The notes beneath the pieces were generated by a model that did not search any database, had not been told where the DNA came from, and saw only the letters and a program-made list of their open reading frames with translations. Below are positions 11,484 to 25,992 of a stretch of DNA of 64,000 nt, piece by piece. The position numbers and the translations under genes were made by a program. The DNA is from Fomitopsis serialis (taxonomy: Eukaryota; Basidiomycota; Agaricomycetes; Polyporales; Fomitopsidaceae): contig NW_025954963.1 in the NCBI RefSeq assembly GCF_022376445.1, positions 620,001 through 684,000 on the forward strand, given 5' to 3'. The first letter of the stretch is position 1; each line of letters starts with the position of its first letter.

Positions 11484-13045
11484 GGTCGATAGATGTCACG
11501 ACGGACGGTATATATTCGAGGACGCGGAAGAGTGAATAGGCTGAACACAGAAGCTCTCACAGAAGGATGCGGCTCGCAGTTTACTGTCTGAACGGCCATA
11601 TATACCGCGGACGAACAGGCACATGCTCTGATAATAGCACCCCCTAGCACCCCTTACCTCGGAGGCGATCCCGTTCCGGCGTCCAAGCACGATGATAGGC
11701 AGCTTATCTTCCCTTGTATCAGATAGCTTAAGCATTCACTGGGACGATGAACCACTAGATCTGAGTCTAGGTCTTATGACGGTATTTCTGTACAAAAATT
11801 CCCGCGCGTGATTGATGGTATTTGGTCTTTGGTTTTGGCGCATTTGGTATGCTCAGGACTCAGGTTTCTCACTGCAGATCCTGCCGAATGTCAGGTCTCG
11901 GAGCTCTGTTCTTGTCAAATTTCAGCGTACGTAGCAGATGACAGCTTCTAGGTACTTGCAACTGTTCTCGGTGCTGGAAGCTATTCATGCTTTCATGCAG
12001 CCAATGAGTCAGTCTTCGGCAAGGTTTTGGTAATTATCTATGTTTGCTTTGGTTCGACTTTGGTACCAGTGCAAATCAGGGATATAACATTCATTTACGA
12101 GACATATAGCTGTGCTAGACATACGGAAACCGTCGTAATATGGAGGCCATGAATTCAGTGTTTTGATGCCCGGCAGGCCACTGCCACGGGGACTATCAGA
12201 ATGGGTCACTTCAAGTATTGTGCGCACTTGGACATGCACTTCAAATGGATTTATGTCGAACACAAAGAGCTTCGGGAACTCGGTATGTAGGAGGCGTTGG
12301 CCACTGTACTTATCGATCGGTGCTACTAAATATGGTAGGTCTTCGGGTGCTCTGGGGGTTACCGTAATAGGAATCCGGCGTCAACTTCCGTACCAAAGAC
12401 GTACCGAGCACGTACCATAGCATTACCAAACCCATACCATTGCCCAGACACCTGAGATGGCTTAGACAATATGTATCTTCCAGAGTCGAGTAAGCAAACT
12501 CATGAAGACACTCAGAACCTCGGACCCTAACATAGGAAAACTTCAAAATCAGACACCTGTGACCGTGGGCATATTATTTGTACAGAAATAAACTCATAAG
12601 GTCTCGATGAAAGCGTAGTTCGGAGGTCTGGACGAAGGATAAGGCAGTCAGGACATAGGTCTTCGACTGCTAAGGCACGTACTAAACTAATAGAGCTGGC
12701 GCGCGTGAGCCATCTCGTTCTGACGTGACTCCGGAGAGGCGCGTTATGTCACAGTCACATGATCGCGACCGTAAACCTCGCTCAAGCAACCCGAGGCAAC
12801 CCCGAGGTCCGGCATGACGCGTGTGATTCACAACGACCGGCGGCGGGCGCTTAAGGGGACCTCTTCCTGAATCCTGACCGCCGCTCTCACTAACACAGCA
12901 AACCCGACGACACTAAGTACAGTGGACGAGAGATTTCTGTCTGGCAACGGTTCAATCCAGATTTTGATCCATAATCTTCGGACGCGCAGCCGCGGTGTAA
13001 TCAAACAACCTGGGCGAGGGATCTTCGAGTCAATCGGTGTCGACA
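11484..13045. other. Divergent spacer, oxygenase / cofactor D
   Basis: About 1.56 kb between two divergent genes. Parts (about 11750-12650) are visibly more AT-rich than the flanking genes. No frame over 98 codons, no motif and no clear repeat is visible. It should contain both promoters. Confidence 0.45.
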
Positions 13046-16000
13046 ATGGAGGAGGACGCGAGTGATCGCAAGCTTTTCGCAAGATTCGACAAGTATCAGG
13101 ACTTCTTGAACACACAGCAATTCCTGCTGTCTTTGGACCTTCTGGCAAAGCCAAGCGATGAAGACCGGTCTCGTGAATGGCAAATCGTCAAGAAACTACG
13201 TGACACGGTAAGCAGTAACCCGTTCACGGTTCTCTCTGTTGGCTGAAGTGGGCGTGCGCTGCTCTCAAGCTAGATGAGTATCAGGAACAAGCGTATCTTC
13301 TCGATCCCTTCTTAGACTCCTTGGTAACACCTGTCGTGGACTGTCTGAAAGGCTATGTGAATGCCTTCGTCGAAACAAAGCAAACACCGGAGGACACTCT
13401 GCGTCTGAACCTAGTCGCGGACCACATGTACTATTACATCAAGTTCCGCGGTTACAAGACAATAAGTCAGTGCCTTTGGATCTTCTGCAATCGATGCTCG
13501 CTCAGAATGTCGGATCATAGCGAGATTTTTCCCGCATGAAATCGCCGACCTCACCATCGCACTCGAGTACATGATCATACCGAACAGTCCGGCTCTCGTG
13601 AGATATCACTGGCCCATCAGATATGTTGTCTTGTTGTGGTTGTCGCTCGTCTGCATGATACCCTTCGATTTGGACCAATTTGACGAAAGCGAGCGCGCAG
13701 GAGAAACGGCCGAGAAGATTGAATCTCTCGGTAAGAGGTACCTGAACAATGCAGGGTTGGAACGAGAAGCGGCTGCAATTCTCCTTGCTAGACTCTACGT
13801 AAGGTGCGTTATCGGGGTGAGCATTTTGTGCGGAGAGAACTGAGTCGTGCAGGAAAGACACAAGCGTGAAGTTGCCTAGCTTCATCTCATGGTCTGCGAA
13901 GATCGCTAGCGGCCGTGTAGAGCCTTTCCTTGTATGTTGTTGACTTTTACCATGTTTTCACTCATGATAACGCTGCCAAAAGACCATGGGGCTTTTATCG
14001 GTTTTGTGCGAAATCACGAAGTCTGCTTCGGTGGAACAAGTGAAGGCGCATACGTCAGCAATCCTTGATGTTGCGAATGCTGTACAAGAAAATTCGCCTC
14101 TGCTTCAGAACACGCTCATCAGGAAGCTCCGCACGAAGTTGATGTCCCGTATCGTGCTCCGCCTACTACCTGCCTCGCCGCTGGTTATTCGTAGCAAAGG
14201 CTAGTACGGGGCTAAGTTGTGACGTTACCATTCTGATCATGATTCGCGATCTACAGGTAGAGCCTTGACGGCGTCAACTGCTGGAGACGAGGGCAAGCCT
14301 ACGTCTGAACTGGACTTCGACGTACCAGAGGAACTAGAAACTGTCCTTGAAGACCTCTTCACCGTGCTTCAGGACAAGGTTCTTAAGCCACCCCTGCGCG
14401 TACTTGCTCTGATTGTGACGATCGTTAGGATACCCTTGTGCGGTGGTCCGCGGCGAAAGGTATCGCGCGAATCTCTGAGCGCCTTCCCCCAGACTTCGCA
14501 AGACAAGTACTCGACAATGTCATCAACCTATTCTCGATTCATTCGATAGCAGCAGCTACCATATACGACATGCCTAGCATCGCCGAAGGCACCTGGCACG
14601 GTGCATGCCTCGCATGCGCGGAGATGGCCCGTAGGGGTCTAGTCGCGGACGATGTGCTTGCTGATCTCATCAACTGGCAGTGTAAGGTAAGCGTTTTACT
14701 GGCTTTCTGTGGGTGCGATTGATCTTTATGAACGCTGCTCAGGCACTCTACTTCGACATACGCAAAGGCGCCCACTCAGTTGGCTCGAACGTACGGGATG
14801 CCGCATGTTACGTACTTTGGTCCCTTGCTCGTGCTCAAGATTCTGCCGCACTTGCTCCGTTTGCGGAGAACCTCTCCAGAAGGCTTGTTACCGTAGCTCT
14901 GTTTGACCGAGAGATCCACATACGCCGCGCCGCTAGTGCCACGTTCCAAGAGTTTGTTGGTCGGACGGTAAGGCAGAATGAAAGCTACTAGTGAGCCGTG
15001 CTGACCGCAACATATTGCAGAGTCTCTTTGCGCACGGCATCGATGTTCTCCGTAAGACGGATTTCTATTCAGTCGGGGTCCGACGAAATGCCTTCTTGAC
15101 AGCTGCTCCAGAGGTCGCAGAGTAAGTCTGCTACCTATACCTTCACCTCTCATCGATTTTCTCACAACGTCTTAGGCATCCGGAGTATACGCCTTCCCTA
15201 ACGGACCATCTGTTGTCGGTGACTTTGAGACACTGGGATCCGCAAATGCGACAACTTGGAGCGCAATCTTTGCGGGCAATCTGCGAGCTTGATCTGCCCG
15301 CCCTCGGTCCAGAGTGTGCTACAAAAGCCGTAAGTATGGTAGATGCGCCTGCGCATGCTTTCACTGTTAATGTTCGTGTTATCAGGCGCGCTTCTTGCAG
15401 GGCCCTGACATTGGCGATATACATGGCGCGCTGGCAGTCTTAACGGATCTAGCAGCTGCGTATCGGGACTCCAGGCATGATCTAGAAGCAGAAAGACGAA
15501 AGGTGGGACAGTTGAGTAGAATGAACTGTTCGACATGCTGATTATTGCATACCAGGCGTTTGCGTACCTGGTCCAAGTCCCTCTCACTACTTTAGAGTCT
15601 CCGCGTCATGAGCTGGTGACAGCAGCTGCATGCAATCTCATCGCCAGCGGCATATCTTCGGCCGAGATTAGCTCAGATGAGACTTCGGTGCCGCACTGGC
15701 GCAAGGTCGTAGACATCGGGTTGAAGAGCAAGAGCACTGCTGTGCAAGAAGCTGCGGCTCGTGCGATGGCAGCTGTGAGCAAGCTTGTTGATTGCTCTGC
15801 TATCGTCGATAGGCATGTGTTCTTCGCTCGTTGACTTCCACCATGCTGACTCTGGCGCAGACTCATTCGGGACTTCAGCTCTGGGTCACCTCCGATGCAA
15901 CAAAGTATTTGCCGCGTGCTTGGAATGTTTGATTACACAGCCTACCCACATGGTATCCTCAAAGTTATCGACTGTCTACTCACCTGCACAGATCGCACGG

Positions 16001-17585
16001 TGTGTAGCAAACTTGAACAATTCACAGTGGGTGCTGATGACTGCGATAGAATTCGTCAAGAATTGTAAACATCGAGGCAAGACGGAATGCGTTCAATTCG
16101 ATGCCCCAGATTCTCTCTAGCGTTATCTTCAAGCTAAATGAACGTGCGTTACCTTGGTCACACACGCGAAAGCATCAGAGGCTTACCCATCAACAGATTT
16201 GTCCCCCACCGTGGTGTGCCAGATGATCGACGCAATGCAAGACGGCCTAACAGACTATACCTCTGATGAGCGCGGAGACGTCGGCTCCTGGGTTCGCATG
16301 GCGTGCGTGAAGGGCCTGACGTCCTTCACAGAAAACCTCTTCCCAGAGGCCTCGAAATTGGACAACTTCGCTGAGTATTTTCCTCCAGCCAAATACCACG
16401 ACGCTGTTGGGGGAATTCTGAAGCAAGGTATCGAACGACTTGACAACGTCCGGCAGCTGGCGGGGGAGTGCTTCACGCGTCTTCTCGTGTTGCCGCTGCC
16501 AGTGATCTCTGGAGCAGAACGATGGCAAATACATGGCCATACCCTTTTCAGCACCTTGTTCCTCAGGTTGGTTATCAAGATGTTTTTGATTGTCTCATGA
16601 TGTGCTGATTGCGTTCTAGTGAGGTTGAGACCATCAACTGGAACGAGGGTGACAAGCTGTTTCCTAAGGCCGTGCGTCTCTTGGAAGTCGAGTCGTACCG
16701 ACATGCAGTCCTTGGAGGCCTTATCTTGAGCGCGAGTACGAAGACGGACAGTACGGTATGTCATATTATACCACCCTCCACGAGCTCGCCGATAAATGTA
16801 TGACAGCAACGTCCGGTCACGGCAAGCCTCATTGCTTATGCGCGCACGCTCCCCGTCAGTGCCACGCCGTCCGGCGGATATGATCAGTGTGGGTTTGCGC
16901 AGGATCTCGTGGCACAAGCCAGTCGCAATCTCAGTTCGAACAACATTGTCGTGCCGGTGCTGCAGACTTTCAACGTGCTCCTGGAGTCAGATGTCTTCGA
17001 AGATTTGTCCGGGGATACCGCCGGACTCCGTAGGTACGTAAGGGGAGAGGAGGGGGTCCCTTGATCGCCAGGTACTAAATACGTCGCTGCAGCCTCCGGG
17101 CACTGCTTTCGGTGGCCACGAGAAACGTGGCCCGCCTGAAGAATCATCAGCGCATCGTGATGTCCATGCGGATGTAAGGAATCTCTACTCCGTGTGCTTG
17201 TCCTTGCGTTCTCATCGAGGATCAGAGTCGTCAACCTTCTGTCGATGCAGCCGTTGCGAGCGGAGTGTATAGGGCACCTGTCAAGCTTCTTGGCGCATCA
17301 GTACCCGAAGGTAAGCGGACTCCCCCGAGGTACGCTCTTCACGCTGAACGTTCTGTACAGGTCCGCTCCGATACAGCGGAGCACCTGTATCTCGTTCTGC
17401 AAACGAAGGACATAGGTTGCGAAACTGACGAGGCGGAGGAGATCCTACTTAATATTGAGTGGTTCGTGCGGCTCGTTGATGTTAGCTTGCAGCCCGCTGA
17501 AGTCCTCTATAGGTCATCAATTGACATGTCCGCCGCCAGCGATGCTGCTCGTCGCTGTGTGGAGTTGCTGTCGCAGGATTCATGA
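13046..17585 (+). CDS. TBCD: Tubulin-specific chaperone D (cofactor D)
   Basis: Cofactor D captures beta-tubulin and, with cofactors E and C, assembles and recycles the alpha/beta dimer. About twenty exons with short introns encode a HEAT-repeat protein of the usual 1,100-residue class. The first ATG in frame is 13046 (MEEDASDRKLFARFDKYQ). Recognisable blocks in order are MYYYIKFRGYKTI, CMIPFDLDQFDES, an exon junction restoring ARLYVRKDTSVKLPSF, VRWSAAKGIARISERLP (about 14438), GTWHGACLACAEMARRGL (about 14590), FDIRKGAHSVGSNVRDAACY (about 14754), SVGVRRNAFLTAAPEVAE (about 15070), and a Leu-rich C-terminus ending ARRCVELLSQDS. The conserved VRWSAAKG and WHG blocks are the family hallmark. Exon limits in the 3' third were followed only roughly. 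VMA2 follows on the same strand after 242 bases. Confidence 0.9.
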
Positions 17586-17827
17586 GCTCAACCGGCTGCG
17601 ATGTAATGATGATTTTGAATGCGTCCAGTGACGTCTGTATGAGTACATAGTTTGTTGATCTGTAATAGTGATGCACTGTAGTAAGCGTGTGAACATCGGT
17701 ATAGGGATCTGTACCCTTGCGTCAGGCAGGCACGCCGCACACGGCGCGTTGCTGCCAATCTGAGCTGTCCTGAGCCTTCCAGTATTGTTCTCTCGTTCCG
17801 TCCCTTCCACTACCACTACTAGCGAGG

Positions 17828-19938
<2,111 letters not shown>

Positions 19939-22434
19939 GCGACGAAGCGCAAGAGCCGCTGTGACGGGACGCTCGACGACCTGTATGTATTTCCCGCAGC
20001 CGGAGCAGTAGTACATAGTAATCGCATGACCGTGCATGACAATCCAACGTGCTCAGGGAGAAGACAGGATGGTGTAAGTGGCGGCGCGGAGAGGAAAGCT
20101 TCGTCGGCACGAGCACTGGCGGCCTCTAGCTGTCCAGGCTATGCGAGATGAGATGGGATGTTTAAAGTGACGTCAATTTAAATTAGCATGCAGACGCTGT
20201 ACTACGGTGGATGGGCTATTACAATGCCTTAAGGCCATGCTATCTCCCTCCGAAGCTCCCGGGGCAAGCCCCCCTCCACGAAGCACGCTGGCGACGTTAT
20301 AACACACCAAGCCAGTCGCACCCGCACTGCTCGCACTCCGCGCGGGATCTTCGGGTCCCCCTCGAGGACGGTCCGTCCGAAAGCGGCAGCGTCAAAGTCC
20401 CATGCACGCCGCCCCGCAATCGTGCGCGTGAGAGCCCGCGAGCGCGGGGAGCCTGGATGCACGCCGCGGCCGTCTGCGGGGACCTGGCAGCGAGTGGGGG
20501 CCCGCCGGGACGTGAGCATGACGTGATAGAACACCGGGGGTTCATGCGCTCGGACGTGTGAGACGGCGCTGGCATGCTTGGTGCTGGATGCGGGTGTCGT
20601 GCGCGGTGCCAGTGCCGAGTGCGGAAGGACGGGGCCTGGCGAGGGCGGGGAAGCGGTGGCGGCCTGGAGCGCGAGCCTGCGGCGGCGGACGATGAGATAA
20701 GCTGGCGTGCCGGTGGGGCGTGGGTGGACGGGTGTCTGCTGCAGCAGAGGCCCCGCGGTGGCAGGCCGCACGAGGGGGCAGAAACGGAGGGACACGGTGG
20801 GCGGCAGGCTCGGTGGTTGAAGGGGCTCCACAGATTGGCGGCGTCGCTGGGTTGCGCGGGGCTAGGGAGGCTTGTCCGGACCACGAGCGGGGGCATTTGA
20901 CTGGCTCCGGTGGATCATATGGCTTGCTGAGGTCGCGGCAATGCGGGGACCCTGGCTAGGAGAGCTTGCTGTATGAAGAGAGAAGAAAGGGCGCGTTTGC
21001 GGTAGGAGCCGAACGACGCGGAGGCTCGAGGTGCTATCTGGAGGTATACTTGCGGGTTCGAGCTGGAGGCGGGAGTGAGATTAGGAGGCGCGTCTAGCTG
21101 TCACTTCCGAGGGAGAACGGGAGGCAGATATGACACAGGAGGTGATTGCGCGATCTGGGTTGGAATGCTTGGAAAGCAGGAGCCAGGCGTTTGTGCATTC
21201 ATGCTCAGCCTGCGTGCATGGGATGCATGATTGTGGCGGCCAGGCGAGACAGCTGCCCTTTGTATCCCTGTGCAGTGTGAGTTGGGATGGGATTGAGTTG
21301 ATCTGTTGTGATGGGGCGAGGCGGCAGTTGCATGAAGCTGGGAGCCAAGTCGTCAACTGACAGGCGGGGTGATGTGTGCAGAGATGATCTTTCGAACGAG
21401 CAGCAGGCTGAGGAAAGGGCACCGGGTTGGGGCAGGAAACGGCCGGGAAGGGACGCTATCGATGGGCTGCATTTGGGCTGCACTGGCAAGTTTCCACCGC
21501 GACCGACATGCGTTTCTCGCAGATTCGGCGCACAGTCTTGGAGCTTACCGGATGCAGAACCAGGAGAGGGCTGCGTGCCGGCGCAGGATGCTCGCAACGG
21601 GGGCACGCGGCGGCGAGCGGTCCGCGCTGTGGGTCCACGGGTGGTGGACTGGACGGGCACGGTGGACCCGCAGAGTGGCCCACCTGTCTGGATCTGGAAG
21701 CAGAGCGCTGCAGAGCCTCGTGCTGGGAGCGTATGTCCGCACGTGGCCCGCGCCGCAACAAAGTGCCTCGCCCGCGGCCGCTTTGGGCGACGCGTTTCAG
21801 GGCAATTTGCGCGTCGGCTCGCGCCACTGCCAGAACATACTTACGCAAAATGCCACGCACTCTTCGGGAGCCGGTCGGTCTGGCCAGCACGCGCGGGAGG
21901 CAGCGCGGCCGGCGGCAGGGGCCGGTGTGGGTGTGGACGAGGACAGAGACTCAGAGAGCGGGCTGTTGGTGTGCATCAGATAGGCTGTTACGTACGACGG
22001 GTGCATCGCTGTCGGACGGTGCAAAACGCCCGCGCAGAACGTGGCGATGGTGCAGGCGAAGCGTGCGAATGCTGCAGACGGAGATGCGCGGGCGTGATCC
22101 GCAGACGTTGGACGGCTGCTGCCTGGGCTGGCTGCGTATCGGCTGGCGCTGCTCGCTGGGTGCGGTGTGCAGCGGTGTGCGGCGTGGGTGGCAGCGGGCA
22201 GGGCAGCGAGCAGGCGCAGCAGAATACGAGACGAGCGAGGGCAGCCCAACGCAGCGGAGGGCGGAAAGAATAAGCAGGCGTCTGGACGAGAGCCTTGTGG
22301 CAGGAGCAGCCTATGGCAGCCTATGGCAGCGTGGAGGGCGGGCGGCCTGCTACCATGTGTTCCTCCTCCCCTAAATATGCCCTCCATCTTCCCCGGCCTC
22401 TGATCCTCCTCTCCGCCCAGTCCCTCTACATCCC
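19939..22434. other. GC-rich 2.5 kb spacer, no supported gene
   Basis: Strongly GC-rich, with long stop-poor frames on both strands at once: 321 codons at 21308-22273 (+), 315 at 21427-22374 (+), 321 at 21797-22762 (-), 200 at 20229-20831 (-). Their translations are Arg/Gly/Ala/Pro/Ser/Cys-rich, mutually overlapping and without domain motifs, which is what high GC alone produces. A 10-base unit CTATGGCAGC is repeated twice at 22311-22330. A TAAATAT at about 22373 and a pyrimidine-rich run up to 22434 look like the core promoter of the next gene. A non-coding transcript or long 5' UTR is possible but not visible. Confidence 0.55.
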
Positions 22435-24999
22435 ATGGACGACCTCGCCCATGACTTCCACCCCCTGAACCGCAAGCGCAAGGCTGACCAGGACGACTGC
22501 CAGTCCTCCCACTGCCAGACACAGGATGGCGCGCCCTCCGTCGAGGCCGCCGCCCCCGAGTCCATGCTCGTCGACCCCGCCGCGACGCCCCGCTGTCCAG
22601 CAAACAGCGCCGACCGCTCTTCGGCTGCCTGGGGCTCCTAGCGGACTCTGACGTCGGCATCGTCCCCGCCTGGCAGCAGCCACTGTCCGCACCACCACCC
22701 GCCCACCCCTTCGTCACTGAGAGCCAGAACGAGGGCCCCTCCAAACCAAAGCGACCACGCATCGATATACCCCAGGGCTCCTCGTCCCCCGACGCGTGCG
22801 CAGGCGGTTCTACAGCCCCGCCCCATCCTCACCGCACGTAAGTTGATCCGTCGTTCACGTACGCACGACACCCGCGACACGGGCATAGTATCTGCTACCG
22901 AGCCGGGCCCCAGCAGGGGCTCTCTCCTTCGAATATGCACCCTGCCTACCACTCCCCGCCCATCCTCCTCTGTCCCTGTGTCGCCCATTGAGACCTTTTC
23001 TCCCCATATACCCTCACACCAGCCACCCATCAACCGAGATACGTTGAAGGAACTGGATTTAGAAGCCATCCTCCGCAATCCCCAGCTACGTGCGTTGCTC
23101 CCAGCCCGTACATGTACGGTTCCGTCATCTCACAATTTGCTAGGTCACGACCTGCTCTTCGACTCGGGCTGCAGTTCCGACCGACGTCCAGCCGGCGGAA
23201 GCGCGACATGGCGGAGAACTACTGGATTGCGATCGTGCGCGAGCTCGAGTGCGGCTGCACCTGCTTCACCGTGGACGCGCACGGGCGGCCGTGCGAGCGC
23301 ATGTGCATCTGCAGCTCGCTGCCCATACCCACCGGCCGTCCGATCTGCGCGTTCGCGCACGACAACCGCTGCACCGTCCGCACGCCCTCGCGCATCCGTC
23401 CCCTTCTGCTCGAGCTTCTCGAGGTGCTCGTGTCGATCATCCAGCCGGTCATGTCCAAGGCGACAGGCCTGTGCGTGCAGCCGACCGCGCTGCATCCACA
23501 GTACCAACAGAACGTCGCGCATGTGGCTCTTCTCCGGAGCGTCCTTGACGCGGATCTGATCCAACAGGAGATCGACCACGGCCTGTTTGACCCCTCGGGT
23601 GTTTTCCAGACCATCGGGGATATCATCCGGTGCCACTGCGCGCCGATGCGCGACGGTGCGGTCGACCAGATGGTCGCGCTCGCGAAGTCGTGCGCGCCGG
23701 GGGGCGGTGGGAGCAAGGTGGAAGCCGTGCGCGCGATCCGGCTGTGCTTCGAGATCATGGAGCTCATGAAGCTGGTCAGTGTCTCTGTGTCATCCCGATG
23801 TGCCATGTGGTATTCATACTTGCACGCGTGCTGTGACAGGACGTCGCGAACCACCAGCTGCAGACGCTGCGGCCCTATCTCGTGCAGAGCGCCGCGCAGT
23901 ACGAGCTGAAGACGTTCCACGAGAGCAAGGAAAACGGCCGGCTCTGCATGGACGTCACCCGCCAGTGGCTGCGTGCCGCGCACGGCGAGCTCGCCACCCG
24001 CTCGGACTCGTTCGCTCTCAACGCCCTCCCCTCCACTTCCTTCACAAAATTGCCGCGCCGGACGCAGATCGACGTCGCCGTGACCGCCGGGCTCGTCGAC
24101 CTCGTCTTCAACCCGCCACCGCGCGGCTCCAGCTCCTCCCCGCCCCCGTACCTCTCGCCGCTCCCAGCGACAGGCCGCTCGCCAGATACCCCGAGACGCT
24201 CTATCTCGACCAGGCGCGCATATCGAACTACTCGAAGGACGCGGCAGACTTCGCGGCGCTGTACATGCTCCTGCTGCTGTATCGCCAGCTCGTGTTGTCC
24301 GGCCAGCAGCAGGGCCACGTGCGCCTCAGCCCCGACGATCTGCTCAAGCTCAAGAAGGAGATCTGGGAGGTCGGGCCCACGCACCTTGGGCTCTGCTTCC
24401 GCCCGCCGCGAGACACGGGTGCGCGGGGGAGGCGGAGATCAAACGGTGGAAGGAGGAGATGGAGGACGTCGTTCTGCAGGTGACGAGGCGCGCCAGTGAG
24501 GCCCGCTGTTCGTCCTCCATACATCCATCGCCACGCTGTCGCAGCCGCCATCGGCGCCGAGCGTCGCGAAGACCGCCACCCCCGACGCCCAGCTGACGAA
24601 GCTCGCGACGAGCTGGGCCGGGTCGAATCTGCGCGCGGACGCCTCGCTGAGCACGCTGATGCGCCGGCGCGTGCGCGACGCGGTGCTCAGGATCGCGCTC
24701 CCGATCGCGGTGCCGTCGCTCAGGCGGAGCGAGCCGCACGCGGAGGCCGAGATGTCGAGCGGGCTCGAGCCGCTCATGCCCGAGATCCAGCACCTCGGCG
24801 AGCGCATCGCAAAATGGCGGGCATCCACCTGAATGTGTACGGCGCGCTGTACGCGCAGCCGGGCTTCCTCGCGGACGCGGCGGGTGCGGGTTCCTCCGCT
24901 AGCATGAACGCCTCCACTTCTACGACCACCACGAGTCTGACCGCCGCAGTGGCTCCTGCCGCGCCCATGGCCGCACCCGCGACGATCGTCACGGACTAG
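22435..24999 (+). CDS. SOK1: TCP11 / Sok1-family protein
   Basis: Yeast Sok1, the relative in this family, is a suppressor of cAMP-dependent kinase loss. Start at 22435 (MDDLAHDFHPLNRKRKADQD) after a pyrimidine-rich leader; the first 150 residues are disordered with NRKRK and KPKRPR basic clusters. The TCP11 domain runs from INRDTLKELDLEAILRNPQL through ENYWIAIVRELECGC, LLLELLEVLVSIIQPV, QQEIDHGLFDPSGVFQTIGD, RAIRLCFEIMELMKLDVANH, YLDQARISNYSKDAADFAAL and finally AGIHLNVYGALYAQPGFL. An unusual Cys/His-rich insert (ECGCTCFTVDAHGRPCERMC) sits inside the domain. Four one-base deficits interrupt the reading: about 22575-22595, about 24150-24175, the G5 run at 24425-24429, and the A4 run at 24811-24814. 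Adding one base at each site restores the family sequence. I therefore treat the gene as intact. Confidence 0.85.
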
Positions 25000-25758
25000 G
25001 CTGGCAGCTTCCTTCCCGAGTGCACTTCGTTCTCGTGTGTCGCTTGTTGTTGCTTGCTTCCATTCTTCGCTGCGTCTGCGTTGCGCGGGCGTGTTGGTCG
25101 CCCCCACTGGCCGTGGTGCCCCCCTCACCCTCCTTCTTTACCCATTACCCGTGCATTATCCCGTCTGTTTCTGGCTTGTCCCCCCATACCTTTTCTCCTC
25201 TCATATTCCCTCTCCTCGCTTTGCTCTCTCGCACTAGTCCTAATGATTCCGTTGACGACGACATGTAATTACTCTTACAAGTTACAAGCAGGAAATAATG
25301 CCGAAGAAGTTCACAACGTCTTTTCCAATGCAATGCGAGCGTGGTCTGGCTCTGCGACGGTCGCGCGCTCATACAACTTCATTACTTTCATATAAGCTTC
25401 TTGGTTATCTATGAACGACGCACGAACGTAAGCATGCAGACGTCGAGGCGGCGACGTTGCCAAGCTTCTCTTCTGCGCGCGTTTGGCCAATTTGAAAGGC
25501 ACGGTGTAGTACTGGGTGGGCGGGTCGCCGAGCAGAGGCACAGGGCAGAGTCATTTGAACCGTTGCGGGCGTGTGCCTCCGTCGACCTCCCATGTCCTTC
25601 TGCTAACTCCATGCGCACGCCTCTGCACAATCACTGGTAGCCCCGAATGTGTTGCGCGGTACCAGGCAGAAGTTGCCTTTTATGGGGGGTGGCTATGACG
25701 GCTGGAAGCGGGAGTGACGGTTGCGATCTGGCGTCCCGCATGTGCATGACCGTCCACC
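25000..25758. other. Spacer after TCP11, pyrimidine-rich then unsupported frames
   Basis: The first 230 bases are strongly C/T-rich and look like the 3' UTR of the TCP11 gene. The rest has only short frames, the longest being 76 codons at 25311-25541 (-), which has no motif and no supporting splice context. No repeat or RNA gene seen. Confidence 0.4.
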
Positions 25759-25992
25759 ATGTCCTCCACCTCCTCGCCCTCGACAGCGTCGACGACGTCC
25801 TCGGCCAGCCCGAGCGCATCCTCGACGGACTCCAGCAGCGGCTCGTCGTCGTCTGAGCCGTCCTCGCTCTATTTGTGGGTGTCACGCCGCTCCATCTGTC
25901 ACTAATAGCCCGTACTCACACCTCGTCTTCCACTCGCGGATGCCCGCCGCCCCTGCAAACCCAAATCCCAATCCGCCTGCGCCGCGCACGCC

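Noticed and set aside
22311..22330. Tandem CTATGGCAGC x2 as a minisatellite or regulatory repeat
   Set aside because: Only two units; not enough to claim a feature.
21308..22762. Three frames of 315-321 codons on both strands
   Set aside because: They overlap one another, are Arg/Gly/Ala/Cys-rich and lack motifs; high GC removes stop codons by chance.
25631..25885. Acidic minus-strand reading opposite the Ser-rich frame (SDDDEPLLESVEDALG...)
   Set aside because: TCG/TCC/GAC-rich DNA reads as Ser-rich on one strand and Asp/Glu-rich on the other. The plus-strand continuation into a membrane helix is better supported, though neither reading is proven.
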